Shown here in pieces: positions 1 through 7,630 of a stretch of DNA of 64,000 nucleotides. Source of the stretch: Staphylococcus shinii. GTDB taxonomy: Bacteria; Bacillota; Bacilli; Staphylococcales; Staphylococcaceae. Within the stretch, counting starts at the first letter, position 1; the number at the start of each line of letters is the position of its first letter. The DNA lies in the NCBI RefSeq assembly GCF_017583065.1, contig NZ_JAGEVL010000005.1:310001-374000 (forward strand), given 5' to 3'. The translations under genes were made by a program, and so were the position numbers. The notes below the pieces were generated by a model. That model was not told where the DNA came from. It did no database searches and was given only the letters and a program-made list of their open reading frames with translations.

Positions 1-1
1 T

Positions 2-1762
2 GGTACTTTGGCACATATCTATGTTTTTGGAGGACCAGCTAAATCTAAATTACGTACGGTGCTATTTTCAGCAATAGGATTGTCTTTAGCTATGATTCTA
101 GGGACGTTAACTGTTAGCCAACCTATCATATTTGGTGTATTGCTTTTGGTTGTTTCAGTAATACCGTACTATATCTTTAGCTCCTTAAATATTCCTGGAC
201 CATCTTCCACGTTTTTTATCGTTGCATTTAGTTTGCCAATTAACTTACCTATAGCGCCAGAAGAAGCTTTAATAAGAGGGGGCGCAATGTTTGTCGGAGG
301 TTTGCTAGCAACTGTTATTGTGATATTAGTAATATTGTTATCCAAAGAATCTACAGAATCAAAAGCAATCAAAAATGATTACAACATTATCAAACAGTTG
401 ATTTATAATTTTGATGATTCAAAAGCATTTGCTAAGGCGTCACAATTTGCAGTAACGGCGTTCAGAAATTCAGATATTCAACTCATCACATCAAGTACAG
501 CAAAATCAAAAGAATCAGCAGAGTTTCAGCGTCTGTTATTGTTACATAATACGGCACAAGGTATTCATTCAGAATTATTAGAGTTAAATGAAAAGGGTGC
601 ACGCTCTTTGCCAGAAGAAATAAAAGAGATGGCCGATTATGTAATTAAACGGGTTTATTCACAAGGTAATACAACGCGTCAATGGACACAAAAAGTAGAA
701 GTAGATTCTGTATATCAAAATTTAGTTGATAGTATTATTAAAGTGGATGCAATTATGAATGCAGATAGTGAACGCGTTGAACATGAAATAGATATTCGAG
801 TGCCTATCTATGGCCATCGTATGATGCAGAATTTAACTTTAGATTCATTTGTATTTAGAAATACGATACGTTATATCGTTATCATGACAATTGCTATTTT
901 TATTGCGCTTATGTTTGATTTTGAAAAAGCATATTGGATTCCATTAAGTGCACATACTGTATTATTAGGATCGACTACGTTACACAGTTTTGAACGTGCA
1001 GGGGCAAGAGGAATTGGCACCATTATCGGTGTATTATTCTTATCGCTAATATTATTAGCAACACCACCAATTCCTGTAGCAATTATATTATTGGCTGTGG
1101 CAGCAGGAATAACTGAAATGTTTGTCGGTGCTAACTATTCGTTTGCAGTGATATTTATTACAATACAAGTTATTTTATTAAACGGGCTTGCCTCTAATCA
1201 TCTAACCATTTTAATTGCATTACCAAGAGTGATAGATGTTATAGTAGGTATTCTCATTGCTGTGATTTGTTTGCTATTCATTGGCAGAAAAACAGCTTCA
1301 TCTATGCTACCTGATACGTTGGCTGCAGTTGCTAGAGATGAGGCAGTTATTTTCCATTATTTATTTTCAAGTAATAAATACGCTTCAAGAGAACAAGATA
1401 AACGTGAAATGTTAAAACTCAGTGTGAAGTTAAATAATATGACGCAAGTTTATAATAGCGCTAATGGTGAAATATTTAGTGATAAAATGGTAATACAAAA
1501 TTATTATCCGAGTATTTATGCTTTAGAGGAAATTAGTTTTATGCTGACGAGAGCGTTAAGCAATGAACAACGTTATCACATAGATGATGATACTATGGGA
1601 GATTATTTATTGATTTTTGAAAACATTGCTAAACATTTTGAAAGAGGTAACCATATTCAATTAAAAGCATTACCAGATTTACCTCAGTATGCACATATAA
1701 AAACTTCATTGTTGAGTATTCAAAATAATTGTATGAATGTGAGGCAAGAAGCGATATTATAA
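2..1762 (+). CDS. FUSC family membrane protein, 5'-truncated by window edge
   Basis: This is the 3' part of a gene for an integral membrane protein of the FUSC (fusaric acid resistance / aromatic acid exporter) family. The frame is open to the left edge, no ribosome binding site is in view and hydrophobic sequence begins at once, so the TTG at position 8 is not a credible start and the true start lies outside. Two clusters of membrane segments (visible residues about 15-110 and about 285-425) are separated by a soluble linker of about 150 residues and followed by a soluble tail of about 150, the usual FUSC duplicated layout. The substrate cannot be told from sequence. A strong terminator follows directly, so it ends its transcript. 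Confidence 0.85.
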   Translation, partial: GTLAHIYVFGGPAKSKLRTVLFSAIGLSLAMILGTLTVSQPIIFGVLLLVVSVIPYYIFSSLNIPGPSSTFFIVAFSLPINLPIAPEEALIRGGAMFVGGLLATVIVILVILLSKESTESKAIKNDYNIIKQLIYNFDDSKAFAKASQFAVTAFRNSDIQLITSSTAKSKESAEFQRLLLLHNTAQGIHSELLELNEKGARSLPEEIKEMADYVIKRVYSQGNTTRQWTQKVEVDSVYQNLVDSIIKVDAIMNADSERVEHEIDIRVPIYGHRMMQNLTLDSFVFRNTIRYIVIMTIAIFIALMFDFEKAYWIPLSAHTVLLGSTTLHSFERAGARGIGTIIGVLFLSLILLATPPIPVAIILLAVAAGITEMFVGANYSFAVIFITIQVILLNGLASNHLTILIALPRVIDVIVGILIAVICLLFIGRKTASSMLPDTLAAVARDEAVIFHYLFSSNKYASREQDKREMLKLSVKLNNMTQVYNSANGEIFSDKMVIQNYYPSIYALEEISFMLTRALSNEQRYHIDDDTMGDYLLIFENIAKHFERGNHIQLKALPDLPQYAHIKTSLLSIQNNCMNVRQEAIL

Positions 1763-1777
1763 TTAAATGTATAAAGT

Positions 1778-1825
1778 AAGCCATCCTTTTGCTGCTTCGA
1801 CAGCATTAAGGATGGCTTATTTGTT
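1778..1825 (+). terminator. Rho-independent terminator after the FUSC gene
   Basis: An 11-bp outer stem (AAGCCATCCTT / AAGGATGGCTT, 1778-1788 with 1808-1818) encloses a second stem (TGCTG / CAGCA) and a CTTCGA loop, followed by ATTTGTTTT. It lies 15 bases past the FUSC stop codon. Confidence 0.85.
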
Positions 1826-1914
1826 TTATAAAAAAGTTAGTCGTTACTTTGAATATAAAGAAGCAAAAGAGACTGAGGTTTGTCTCAGGTTAGGCTATCG
1901 GTGAGTGTTGAATA

Positions 1915-3120
1915 CTAATTGTTATATTCTTTGGCTTTAGTTTCACTTTCTTGTTTTTTTGCTTTTATTTCATCTTGAGCATCTTCTTCTCTTTCAGCAC
2001 GTTCTTTTTCATCTTCATTCATTTTTTGATATCGTTGTTTTTGTCGATAACCATACGTACTTTCTAATATTTGCGATTCATTATTTAGACCAGCGCCAAT
2101 CGCCCCTGCAACGGTAGAAATAGATGTTGCAAACCATGCGAGATTAATATAAGTAATGAAGTTGGCTGGCCCATTTAACTGCAATGTTTGTCCTAAGTAT
2201 CCTGACGGTAACACTACTAGTGAAGCCAACAAGAAAAGACAAAATAAAATTAAATAGTAAAAAACAATAGATACAGTTAAAGTCAAAGTGGTTGTTAAAT
2301 TATATAACATTGTTATTTGCTTATTGTTACTCTCTTTGGATGATTCCCATAAGTTATGTGCAACAATAATCCATACCATCATTCCTAAAATGGCGGCTAG
2401 CATAATCAATAGCATGCGCCACGCAGAGTAGACAAAACTTAAATTCCACATAGTAGTAAAAACGATACCAAAGGCTCCTGTGGTAAAAGCAATTGCAACT
2501 ACGTTACTAAGACTTTTTAACATATTAAATGGATTATTGGCAAAGGTCATACCGCTAATTAAACGAAATGAGCCTTTCGTATTTGAAGAAACGTAATACA
2601 ACGTATGTTGAGAATTTGTATCTTCAAAATACTCAGTTGTTGTGACTAAATTCGAAAAAGGAAACTGAGCATTTAATTGTTGTTCACTTTTATCTTGTGT
2701 TTGTGTCATAGTCGATTTATTATCTTCATTAATAGCTTCTATAATACCTAATATAGAACGTTGGAGACGTTTTTTTATAGGACGCCAACCATAAGCAGGT
2801 ATAGAGATTAAGCTTGCCCCATTACTACTATTGATATCAAATGCGACAGCATTCCCATTTCTGATAATCGGTAAATCGGTTAGGCCAATTGTATATTGCC
2901 ATTCATTGTTATTTTGATAATCAGAAATCTTACGAAATATTTTTTGGACAGTTTCTGCCGAACCGGTAAGAGGATCAATAATAGTCTCGATTTGCCATTT
3001 TTTGTCTTCGGTAAAATGTGAAGCAAGCAATTCTGGCAGCTCTTTTTTTAAATGTTGAGCAATTTTTTCAGTTACACCAGGCGCTGCAACTAAACCGATT
3101 TTCACGATATTACTACACAT
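1915..3120 (-). CDS. membrane protein of unknown function, paralogue A
   Basis: I do not recognise a functional family. The 401-residue protein has a soluble N-terminal domain (about residues 1-200) that begins with an alternating hydrophobic strand (KIGLVAAPG) and contains the motifs TDLP and SLISIP, then four or five membrane segments between about residues 205 and 350, and a highly charged Glu/Lys-rich C-terminal tail of about 45 residues. It is clearly homologous along its length to the gene just upstream (shared TDLP, LIS-P, GMT-AN-P and a similar membrane pattern). Its ATG overlaps the upstream stop by one base (TAATG), preceded by GAGGAG, so the two are translationally coupled. The N-terminal fold looks alpha/beta, but no catalytic residues can be named. 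Confidence 0.75.
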   Translation of the reverse strand: MCSNIVKIGLVAAPGVTEKIAQHLKKELPELLASHFTEDKKWQIETIIDPLTGSAETVQKIFRKISDYQNNNEWQYTIGLTDLPIIRNGNAVAFDINSSNGASLISIPAYGWRPIKKRLQRSILGIIEAINEDNKSTMTQTQDKSEQQLNAQFPFSNLVTTTEYFEDTNSQHTLYYVSSNTKGSFRLISGMTFANNPFNMLKSLSNVVAIAFTTGAFGIVFTTMWNLSFVYSAWRMLLIMLAAILGMMVWIIVAHNLWESSKESNNKQITMLYNLTTTLTLTVSIVFYYLILFCLFLLASLVVLPSGYLGQTLQLNGPANFITYINLAWFATSISTVAGAIGAGLNNESQILESTYGYRQKQRYQKMNEDEKERAEREEDAQDEIKAKKQESETKAKEYNN

Positions 3121-4280
3121 TACTTACGCTCCTCTCTATGTGTTTGTTTTTGCCCTACGTAAGAATGATTTTCCTCATATTTATCATAAATATCCTCATC
3201 TTCCTGTTCTAACTGTTTATTTCTATAATATTGCCTAAAGGAATAAGTTACACGTTTAATTTTATCTGCATTCTCTACTGTTGAACCCATCGCTCCTGCC
3301 AAAATACCTAGAGAAGTTATAAACCATATTAAATTAATATAGTTTAATAAAGTAGGCTCTTTGCTGTTAAGTGCTGTCCAGTTTGAGAATAATTCTGGAG
3401 GCACAAAAAGTAAGGTACTAATTGTTAGTAGTAGAAATAAACTTAAAAAGTTAAAAAGTGTGATGGTAGTTAAAGTAGTAACTGTAGTGAAATTATAAAT
3501 ATATCTATATAGTTTTTGAGTTTTAGGGCTTTGTCGTTCCCATAAACTATAAGAATAAATTAGCCAGCCAACCATCCCGAATATAGACAACAGCGTAAGT
3601 AATATAAAACGCCAATAATTATAATCTAAACTTAAATCCCATGGGGTAGAAAAAATCGATATATAGGTTCCAGTAGCGAAAGAAACTGAAATTATTTTTT
3701 TGAAATCAAAAATTGCAGACCATGGTTCGTTGGCGTAAGTCATTCCCGCTATCAAATGAAACCATCCTAAAGTGGTAGACTTTACAACGATGCGTTCATG
3801 ATTTTGATCATCGGTGTCTTCATTAGGTATTACAGTATTGAATTGAGTTAATTTAAAGTGTCGTTTATTTAGAAGTTGCTGGTCAGAACTGCCATTGTGT
3901 AATAATTGGATGACATAGGTAATGAAATGTTTCAACTTCTTTTTAAGTTTGACTGCGCCTAAGACGGGCAATGAAATAAGTGCAATATTATTATCATAAT
4001 TTATATCACAGATAACTGTTTTATGGTTAGAAAAGTTGGGCAAATCAGTAATACAAATGGCGTAATCCCATTCTTTTTGCTTTTTCATGTTAGCTGCTAT
4101 ATCCATGGCTTTATCCATATGTTCAGCAGTACCAACAATAGAAGCTACATGTTTATCAAAGTGCCAGCCGTCATAATCTGTCTGTTCTTGAATTGCTCTA
4201 GGTAATTCGTCGTATATTTTATTTATAATTTTATGCGGCATATCAGGTGAAGGGATTAAACCAACTGTGATATTTGCCAT
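3120..4280 (-). CDS. membrane protein of unknown function, paralogue B
   Basis: This 386-residue protein is the first gene of a two-gene minus-strand operon with its paralogue A. The start MANITVG was chosen because GGAGGG lies seven bases upstream; a longer reading from 4358 has no such site and adds a Cys/His-rich non-homologous leader. The N-terminal soluble domain (about 1-190) contains the motifs TDLP and ALISLP, followed by GMTYANEP, several membrane segments (about 210-345) and an acidic tail rich in Glu and Asp. The two proteins probably arose by tandem duplication and may form a hetero-oligomer. The function is unknown; the neighbourhood of a YdaT-like stress gene on the other strand gives only a weak hint. 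Confidence 0.75.
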   Translation of the reverse strand: MANITVGLIPSPDMPHKIINKIYDELPRAIQEQTDYDGWHFDKHVASIVGTAEHMDKAMDIAANMKKQKEWDYAICITDLPNFSNHKTVICDINYDNNIALISLPVLGAVKLKKKLKHFITYVIQLLHNGSSDQQLLNKRHFKLTQFNTVIPNEDTDDQNHERIVVKSTTLGWFHLIAGMTYANEPWSAIFDFKKIISVSFATGTYISIFSTPWDLSLDYNYWRFILLTLLSIFGMVGWLIYSYSLWERQSPKTQKLYRYIYNFTTVTTLTTITLFNFLSLFLLLTISTLLFVPPELFSNWTALNSKEPTLLNYINLIWFITSLGILAGAMGSTVENADKIKRVTYSFRQYYRNKQLEQEDEDIYDKYEENHSYVGQKQTHREERK

Positions 4281-4401
4281 AAAAGTCCCTCCAATATGTA
4301 TGAGATTTATCAAATTAATACATGTACTACAATTCCCTTTATGACAATGATTAATCATTGTTAACTGTATGACTTTTAATATGAATTGAGTACAACGAAC
4401 A

Positions 4402-4426
4402 GTTTACACTAATTTATTAGTGGTAA
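4402..4426 (+). promoter_or_regulatory. candidate sigma-B promoter within an inverted repeat
   Basis: GTTTAC at 4402-4407 is separated by 13 bases from TGGTAA at 4421-4426, close to the sigma-B consensus (GTTTAA, 12-15 bases, GGGWAW). The same bases form an inverted repeat spanning 4402-4428 (GTTTAC-ACTAAT against ATTAGT-G-GTAAAC), which could also be an operator. It lies 38 bases upstream of the YdaT-like start. In Bacillus subtilis ydaT belongs to the general stress (sigma-B) regulon, which supports the reading; no experiment is implied. Confidence 0.5.
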
Positions 4427-4463
4427 ACAATAAACAAGAATAAAAAGATTGGAAGTGGTGTTC

Positions 4464-4877
4464 ATGCCTTGGACAATGGAAGATTATCCTCAAAGTTGGA
4501 AAAATTTTGATGAGTTAGAACGTAAAAAGGCAATTGATATAGGTAACGCTATGTTAAAAGATGGTTATAAAGAAGAAAACATAATTCCTATCGCAACTAA
4601 ACAAGCTGAATCATGGTATAAAGACGCCTCAGACAGCGAATTAAAAGAATTAAAAAACAAAAAAATCACTAATCACAAACAAGATGACTCAGCCAATCCG
4701 AAATTAAATCAAAAAGACGTACACGTATATTATGAAGACGAGGAATGGAAAGTTAAATCAGATGGAGCGAAACAAGCCTCAGATACCTTTCCTAAAAAAG
4801 AAGATGCAATGAAACGAGCACGTAATATTACGGATAATAGAGAAACAGAAATTATAGAGCATAAAAAAGATGAATAA
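4464..4877 (+). CDS. YdaT-like general stress protein with C-terminal DUF2188
   Basis: A small soluble, very charged protein of 137 residues. The N-terminal part (MPWTMEDYPQSWKNF, then a helical region to about residue 60) matches the ChaB/YdaT-like family, and the C-terminal part (about 85-125, VHVYYEDEEWKVKSDGAKQA onward, with FPKKEDAMKRAR) matches DUF2188. The ATG at 4464 is preceded by GGAAGTGGTG; an in-frame TTG at 4449 lies inside that ribosome binding site and is rejected. It stands alone between a divergent membrane operon and a terminator-like stem-loop. A stress role is inferred from the Bacillus homologue; the molecular function is unknown. Confidence 0.8.
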   Translation: MPWTMEDYPQSWKNFDELERKKAIDIGNAMLKDGYKEENIIPIATKQAESWYKDASDSELKELKNKKITNHKQDDSANPKLNQKDVHVYYEDEEWKVKSDGAKQASDTFPKKEDAMKRARNITDNRETEIIEHKKDE

Positions 4878-4986
4878 TCATATTTACTATTTAATAATGC
4901 TATGTATTTGTTAAAGCGTTAAAACAGTTTTTGACATAAATAGATGTTGTGGACTACGTAGTCCTTCATTCCAAGTCATACTCACC

Positions 4987-5045
4987 GGGGCGGGACGATG
5001 AAATCATTTTAGCAAAAATTGATTTCTGGCTTGCCCCTCTTTTTG
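4987..5045 (+). terminator. terminator-like stem-loop after the YdaT-like gene
   Basis: The gene-free stretch 4878-5199 holds one clear structure: GGGGC (4987-4991) pairs with GCCCC (5033-5037), with an inner stem GAAATCA / TGATTTC (5000-5006 with 5020-5026), followed by TCTTTTTG. The arrangement is like the common staphylococcal intergenic stem-loops carrying a GGGAC motif. It is about 110 bases after the upstream stop, so it is a late terminator. Nothing else was recognised in this gap. Confidence 0.6.
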
Positions 5046-5199
5046 TATTTAAATATTAATTGAATAGGATACATAAAATTTAATAACCAAAACATGTTTA
5101 GGATGGCGAATAATATAAGTGGTTTATCTTTATATTTAAATTGTAATTTAGAATTAGCTATAATGTTTTATAAGAAGTTATTAATTGGAGGTACGAAAT

Positions 5200-5895
5200 A
5201 TGTACATAGAACGTAAACCTTCGCTGAATGTTGACGACTTGAAGGAAGAATTTAAAGAAAGTATTGATCATATTAATGAATCGGAAGAGGCTTTAGAAAT
5301 GGTTGTGGGTTTTGTTGCCTTAGAACAACTGTATTCTTCAGCTTTAAAAGAAGTAAGTACAAAATTAGATATATTAGATGACCAATTTCAGCAGATGTAT
5401 AAACATAATCCAATACATCATATGGAACGCCGTGTTAAAGAAATGCGGAGTTTGATAAACAAATTAGCGCGCAAAGGTTATGAGATAAGTACAGAATCTG
5501 CAAAAGAGAATATTTTAGATGTTGCCGGTATCCGAGTCGTTTGTAATTATTTAGATGATATATACGTGATTGAAGATTTATTACTTAAACAAGCAGATGT
5601 TAATTTGATAAAACGTAAAGATTATATTGAAAATCCAAAAGAAAATGGATATCGGAGTTTGCATATTGTAGTGACTATCCCGGTTTACTTAGCGCATTCT
5701 ATGGAACTTGTACCAGTAGAAATACAAATAAGAACAATAGGAATGGATATGTGGGCTAGCCTAGAACATAAAATCCGTTATAAAAATAGTGAAAATACAG
5801 AAAAATATAGAGCTGTATTGAAGCAATGTGCAACAGATATTACTTCTGTAGAAGGTAAATTACAAGATATATATTCAGAAGTATTTAAAAATTAA
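5200..5895 (+). CDS. relP: small alarmone synthetase RelP (GTP pyrophosphokinase)
   Basis: A 231-residue single-domain (p)ppGpp synthetase that transfers pyrophosphate from ATP to GTP or GDP. The synthetase core is visible: the helical start with [10 protein letters not shown], the strand [16 protein letters not shown] (about 105-120), the substrate-binding [10 protein letters not shown] (about 144-153) and [19 protein letters not shown] (about 170-188). It lacks the HD hydrolase, TGS and ACT domains of RelA/SpoT proteins, and its sequence is nearer to staphylococcal RelP (YwaC type) than to RelQ, though I judge this by memory. The start at 5200 follows TTGGAGGT; the in-frame TTG at 5185 is part of that site. 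It would slow growth under envelope or other stress by raising alarmone levels. Confidence 0.9.
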   Translation: MYIERKPSLNVDDLKEEFKESIDHINESEEALEMVVGFVALEQLYSSALKEVSTKLDILDDQFQQMYKHNPIHHMERRVKEMRSLINKLARKGYEISTESAKENILDVAGIRVVCNYLDDIYVIEDLLLKQADVNLIKRKDYIENPKENGYRSLHIVVTIPVYLAHSMELVPVEIQIRTIGMDMWASLEHKIRYKNSENTEKYRAVLKQCATDITSVEGKLQDIYSEVFKN

Positions 5896-5957
5896 ATGAA
5901 TTGCTTGCTGATTACGTAACGTCACCATGTATATTTTTATTGAGGAGGTATAAAAAT

Positions 5958-6677
5958 ATGACACAGTATCAAACAGGTGAATTAGCAAAGCAATGTGATG
6001 TCTCAATAAGAACAATTCAATATTATGATAGAAAGGGTCTCTTAACTTCAACTAAGACTGAACAGAATGGAAGACGAGTGTTTGACGATCAAAGTAAGCA
6101 AGACTTAGAAATAATTTTAATTCTTAAGCGGTTTGGATTTAGTTTGAAAGATATTAAAAAAATTACCATAGAAGAGAATAAATTAAAGTCGGTACGATCA
6201 ATGATTGAACAAAGAGCATTAAATATAGAACATGAAATTCAGAGAAACCAAATGCTTTTATCAGAAATAAAGCAATTTAAAAATTATATCGATAAAGATT
6301 CTCAGGCACCATTAAATAAATTATTAGAAACTAATCAATATGTAACAAATAAAGGTAACATGAACATATTGACTCGCTCAATCATATATCGAGTGTTACC
6401 AGTTGCGATTGTACAATATACAGCGCTAGTAACAAGCGTTATTACGAGAAAGTGGTGGCCCAGTGTTATTGTATTACCGTTTTTAATAGCTTTTGCTGTC
6501 TATTTTACACGTTTTATCTATAAGCATTTGATGTATGTTTGTCCAAATTGCCAGGAGGTTTTCAAGCCAAATATAAAGTTTTGGCTCTTTGCATCGCACA
6601 CACCAAAGACTAGAAAACTGAAGTGTCCTAATTGCTGTGAGACTAGTCATTGTATGGCAATAGGACAGAAAATATGA
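5958..6677 (+). CDS. MerR-family regulator with membrane segments and zinc-ribbon tail
   Basis: A 239-residue protein. Residues 1-70 form a MerR-type winged helix (TGELAKQCDVSIRTIQYYDR, then a wing with GRRVFDD), followed by a coiled dimerisation helix (about 70-120). Unlike classic MerR proteins the C-terminal part carries two membrane segments (about 140-160 and 165-190) and a cysteine-rich tail with two CPNC pairs (about 197 and 223) that look like a zinc ribbon. The start MTQYQTGE follows TGAGGAGG at 5941; the upstream in-frame ATG at 5901 has no such site. It is 62 bases after relP and read in the same direction, perhaps on the same transcript. The ligand or signal is unknown. Confidence 0.8.
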   Translation: MTQYQTGELAKQCDVSIRTIQYYDRKGLLTSTKTEQNGRRVFDDQSKQDLEIILILKRFGFSLKDIKKITIEENKLKSVRSMIEQRALNIEHEIQRNQMLLSEIKQFKNYIDKDSQAPLNKLLETNQYVTNKGNMNILTRSIIYRVLPVAIVQYTALVTSVITRKWWPSVIVLPFLIAFAVYFTRFIYKHLMYVCPNCQEVFKPNIKFWLFASHTPKTRKLKCPNCCETSHCMAIGQKI

Positions 6678-6763
6678 AAATTTAAACACACTAAAACAAA
6701 TTTAATTATATTAAAGAATACAAGAGTTTACATATCTGTATTAGCGTTACTAAAAAAATTTTT

Positions 6764-6806
6764 ACCGGCATATTAGGTTTGAAAAACCTGATGTGTCGGT
6801 TTTTTA
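6764..6806 (+). terminator. Rho-independent terminator after the MerR-type gene
   Basis: A stem of about 16 bp (ACCGGCATATTAGGTTT at 6764-6780 with AACCTGATGTGTCGGT at 6785-6800, a few mismatches) closes a GAAA loop and is followed by TTTTTT. The upstream A-run makes it potentially bidirectional. Confidence 0.85.
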
Positions 6807-6831
6807 TGATGTAAAGCATATCAATCAATAG

Positions 6832-6847
6832 TTGCAAGCGCTTGCAA
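6832..6847 (+). promoter_or_regulatory. cre site (CcpA) upstream of gntR
   Basis: TTGCAAGCGCTTGCAA is a perfect 16-bp palindrome with the CGCTTGCAA/TTGCAAGCG core of catabolite-responsive elements. It lies just upstream of the presumed gnt promoter, so glucose repression of gluconate use by CcpA is likely. Confidence 0.75.
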
Positions 6848-6868
6848 TATTGATAGTTGTGTATTACC

Positions 6869-6886
6869 ATACTTGTATACAAGTAT
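6869..6886 (+). promoter_or_regulatory. GntR operator in the gnt promoter
   Basis: ATACTTGTATACAAGTAT is a perfect 18-bp palindrome 28 bases upstream of the gntR start. It has the same sequence that I know as the Bacillus subtilis gnt operator. A possible promoter overlaps it: TTGATA (6850-6855), 17 bases, TTGTAT (6873-6878). GntR bound here would repress the operon until gluconate is present. Confidence 0.85.
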
Positions 6887-6914
6887 ATCGTATTGATAAA
6901 GAGGTGATGTTTTA

Positions 6915-7595
6915 GTGGATTATTCATATCCTGAACAATGGTTAGACGGTGTATCAAAAGGCGAAATGATTGCAGCTGAAATTCGTTTGAGAATTGTTGA
7001 TGGTACGATAACACCTGACACTTTATTAACAGAAAATCAAATTGCTAAAGAATTTAACGTCAGTAGATCACCAGTTAGAGATGCTTTTAAATTGTTAAAA
7101 CAAGATCAGTTAATCCATCTAGAAAGAATGGGTGCAGAAGTTCTACCATTTGATGATAATGAGAAAAAAGAACTTTATGATTTAAGAATTATGTTGGAAT
7201 CTTTTGCGTTCAGTAGAATTAAACCCTTAATGCATAATCAAATTGTAAAAGAATTAAGAAAGCAATTAGAAATGATGAAGGTAGCGGTGAAATTTGAAGA
7301 TGCAGAAGCGTTTACAGAACATGATATGAAATTTCATGAAGTAACAATTATGGCATCTAAACATCAATACTTAAAAACATGTTGGAATAATTTACGCCCG
7401 GTAATGGAAGCACTTATTTTGTTATCTATGCGTAAACGTATGAATGAAAACCCTGAAGACTTTGAAAGGATTCACCAAAACCACGAAGTATTTATCGAAG
7501 CGATTGCAAATAAAGATGCGCACAAATTGAAAGAAGCATTTCATTTAAACTTTGATGACGTAGGTGATGATATCGAAAGCTTTTGGTTAACTTAG
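6915..7595 (+). CDS. gntR: gluconate operon repressor GntR
   Basis: A 226-residue GntR-family repressor of the FadR/FCD subgroup. The N-terminal winged helix (about 15-80) contains LTENQIAKEFNVSRSPVRDA, and the C-terminal all-helical FCD domain (about 90-215) shows the expected acidic and histidine metal/ligand positions (for example EHDMKFHEVTIMAS). Translation begins at GTG, seven bases after GAGGTGAT at 6901; no better ATG is near. It is the first gene of gntR-gntK-gntP and lies directly behind its own palindromic operator, so it is autoregulated. Gluconate is the expected inducer by analogy with Bacillus. Confidence 0.92.
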   Translation: MDYSYPEQWLDGVSKGEMIAAEIRLRIVDGTITPDTLLTENQIAKEFNVSRSPVRDAFKLLKQDQLIHLERMGAEVLPFDDNEKKELYDLRIMLESFAFSRIKPLMHNQIVKELRKQLEMMKVAVKFEDAEAFTEHDMKFHEVTIMASKHQYLKTCWNNLRPVMEALILLSMRKRMNENPEDFERIHQNHEVFIEAIANKDAHKLKEAFHLNFDDVGDDIESFWLT

Positions 7596-7630
7596 CATTT
7601 TAACGCAGTGAAGAATCGGGAGGCAAAAAC

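Noticed and set aside
8-10. TTG as start of the first gene
   Set aside because: The frame is open to the window edge, no ribosome binding site is present and family proteins have more N-terminal residues, so the gene is simply cut.
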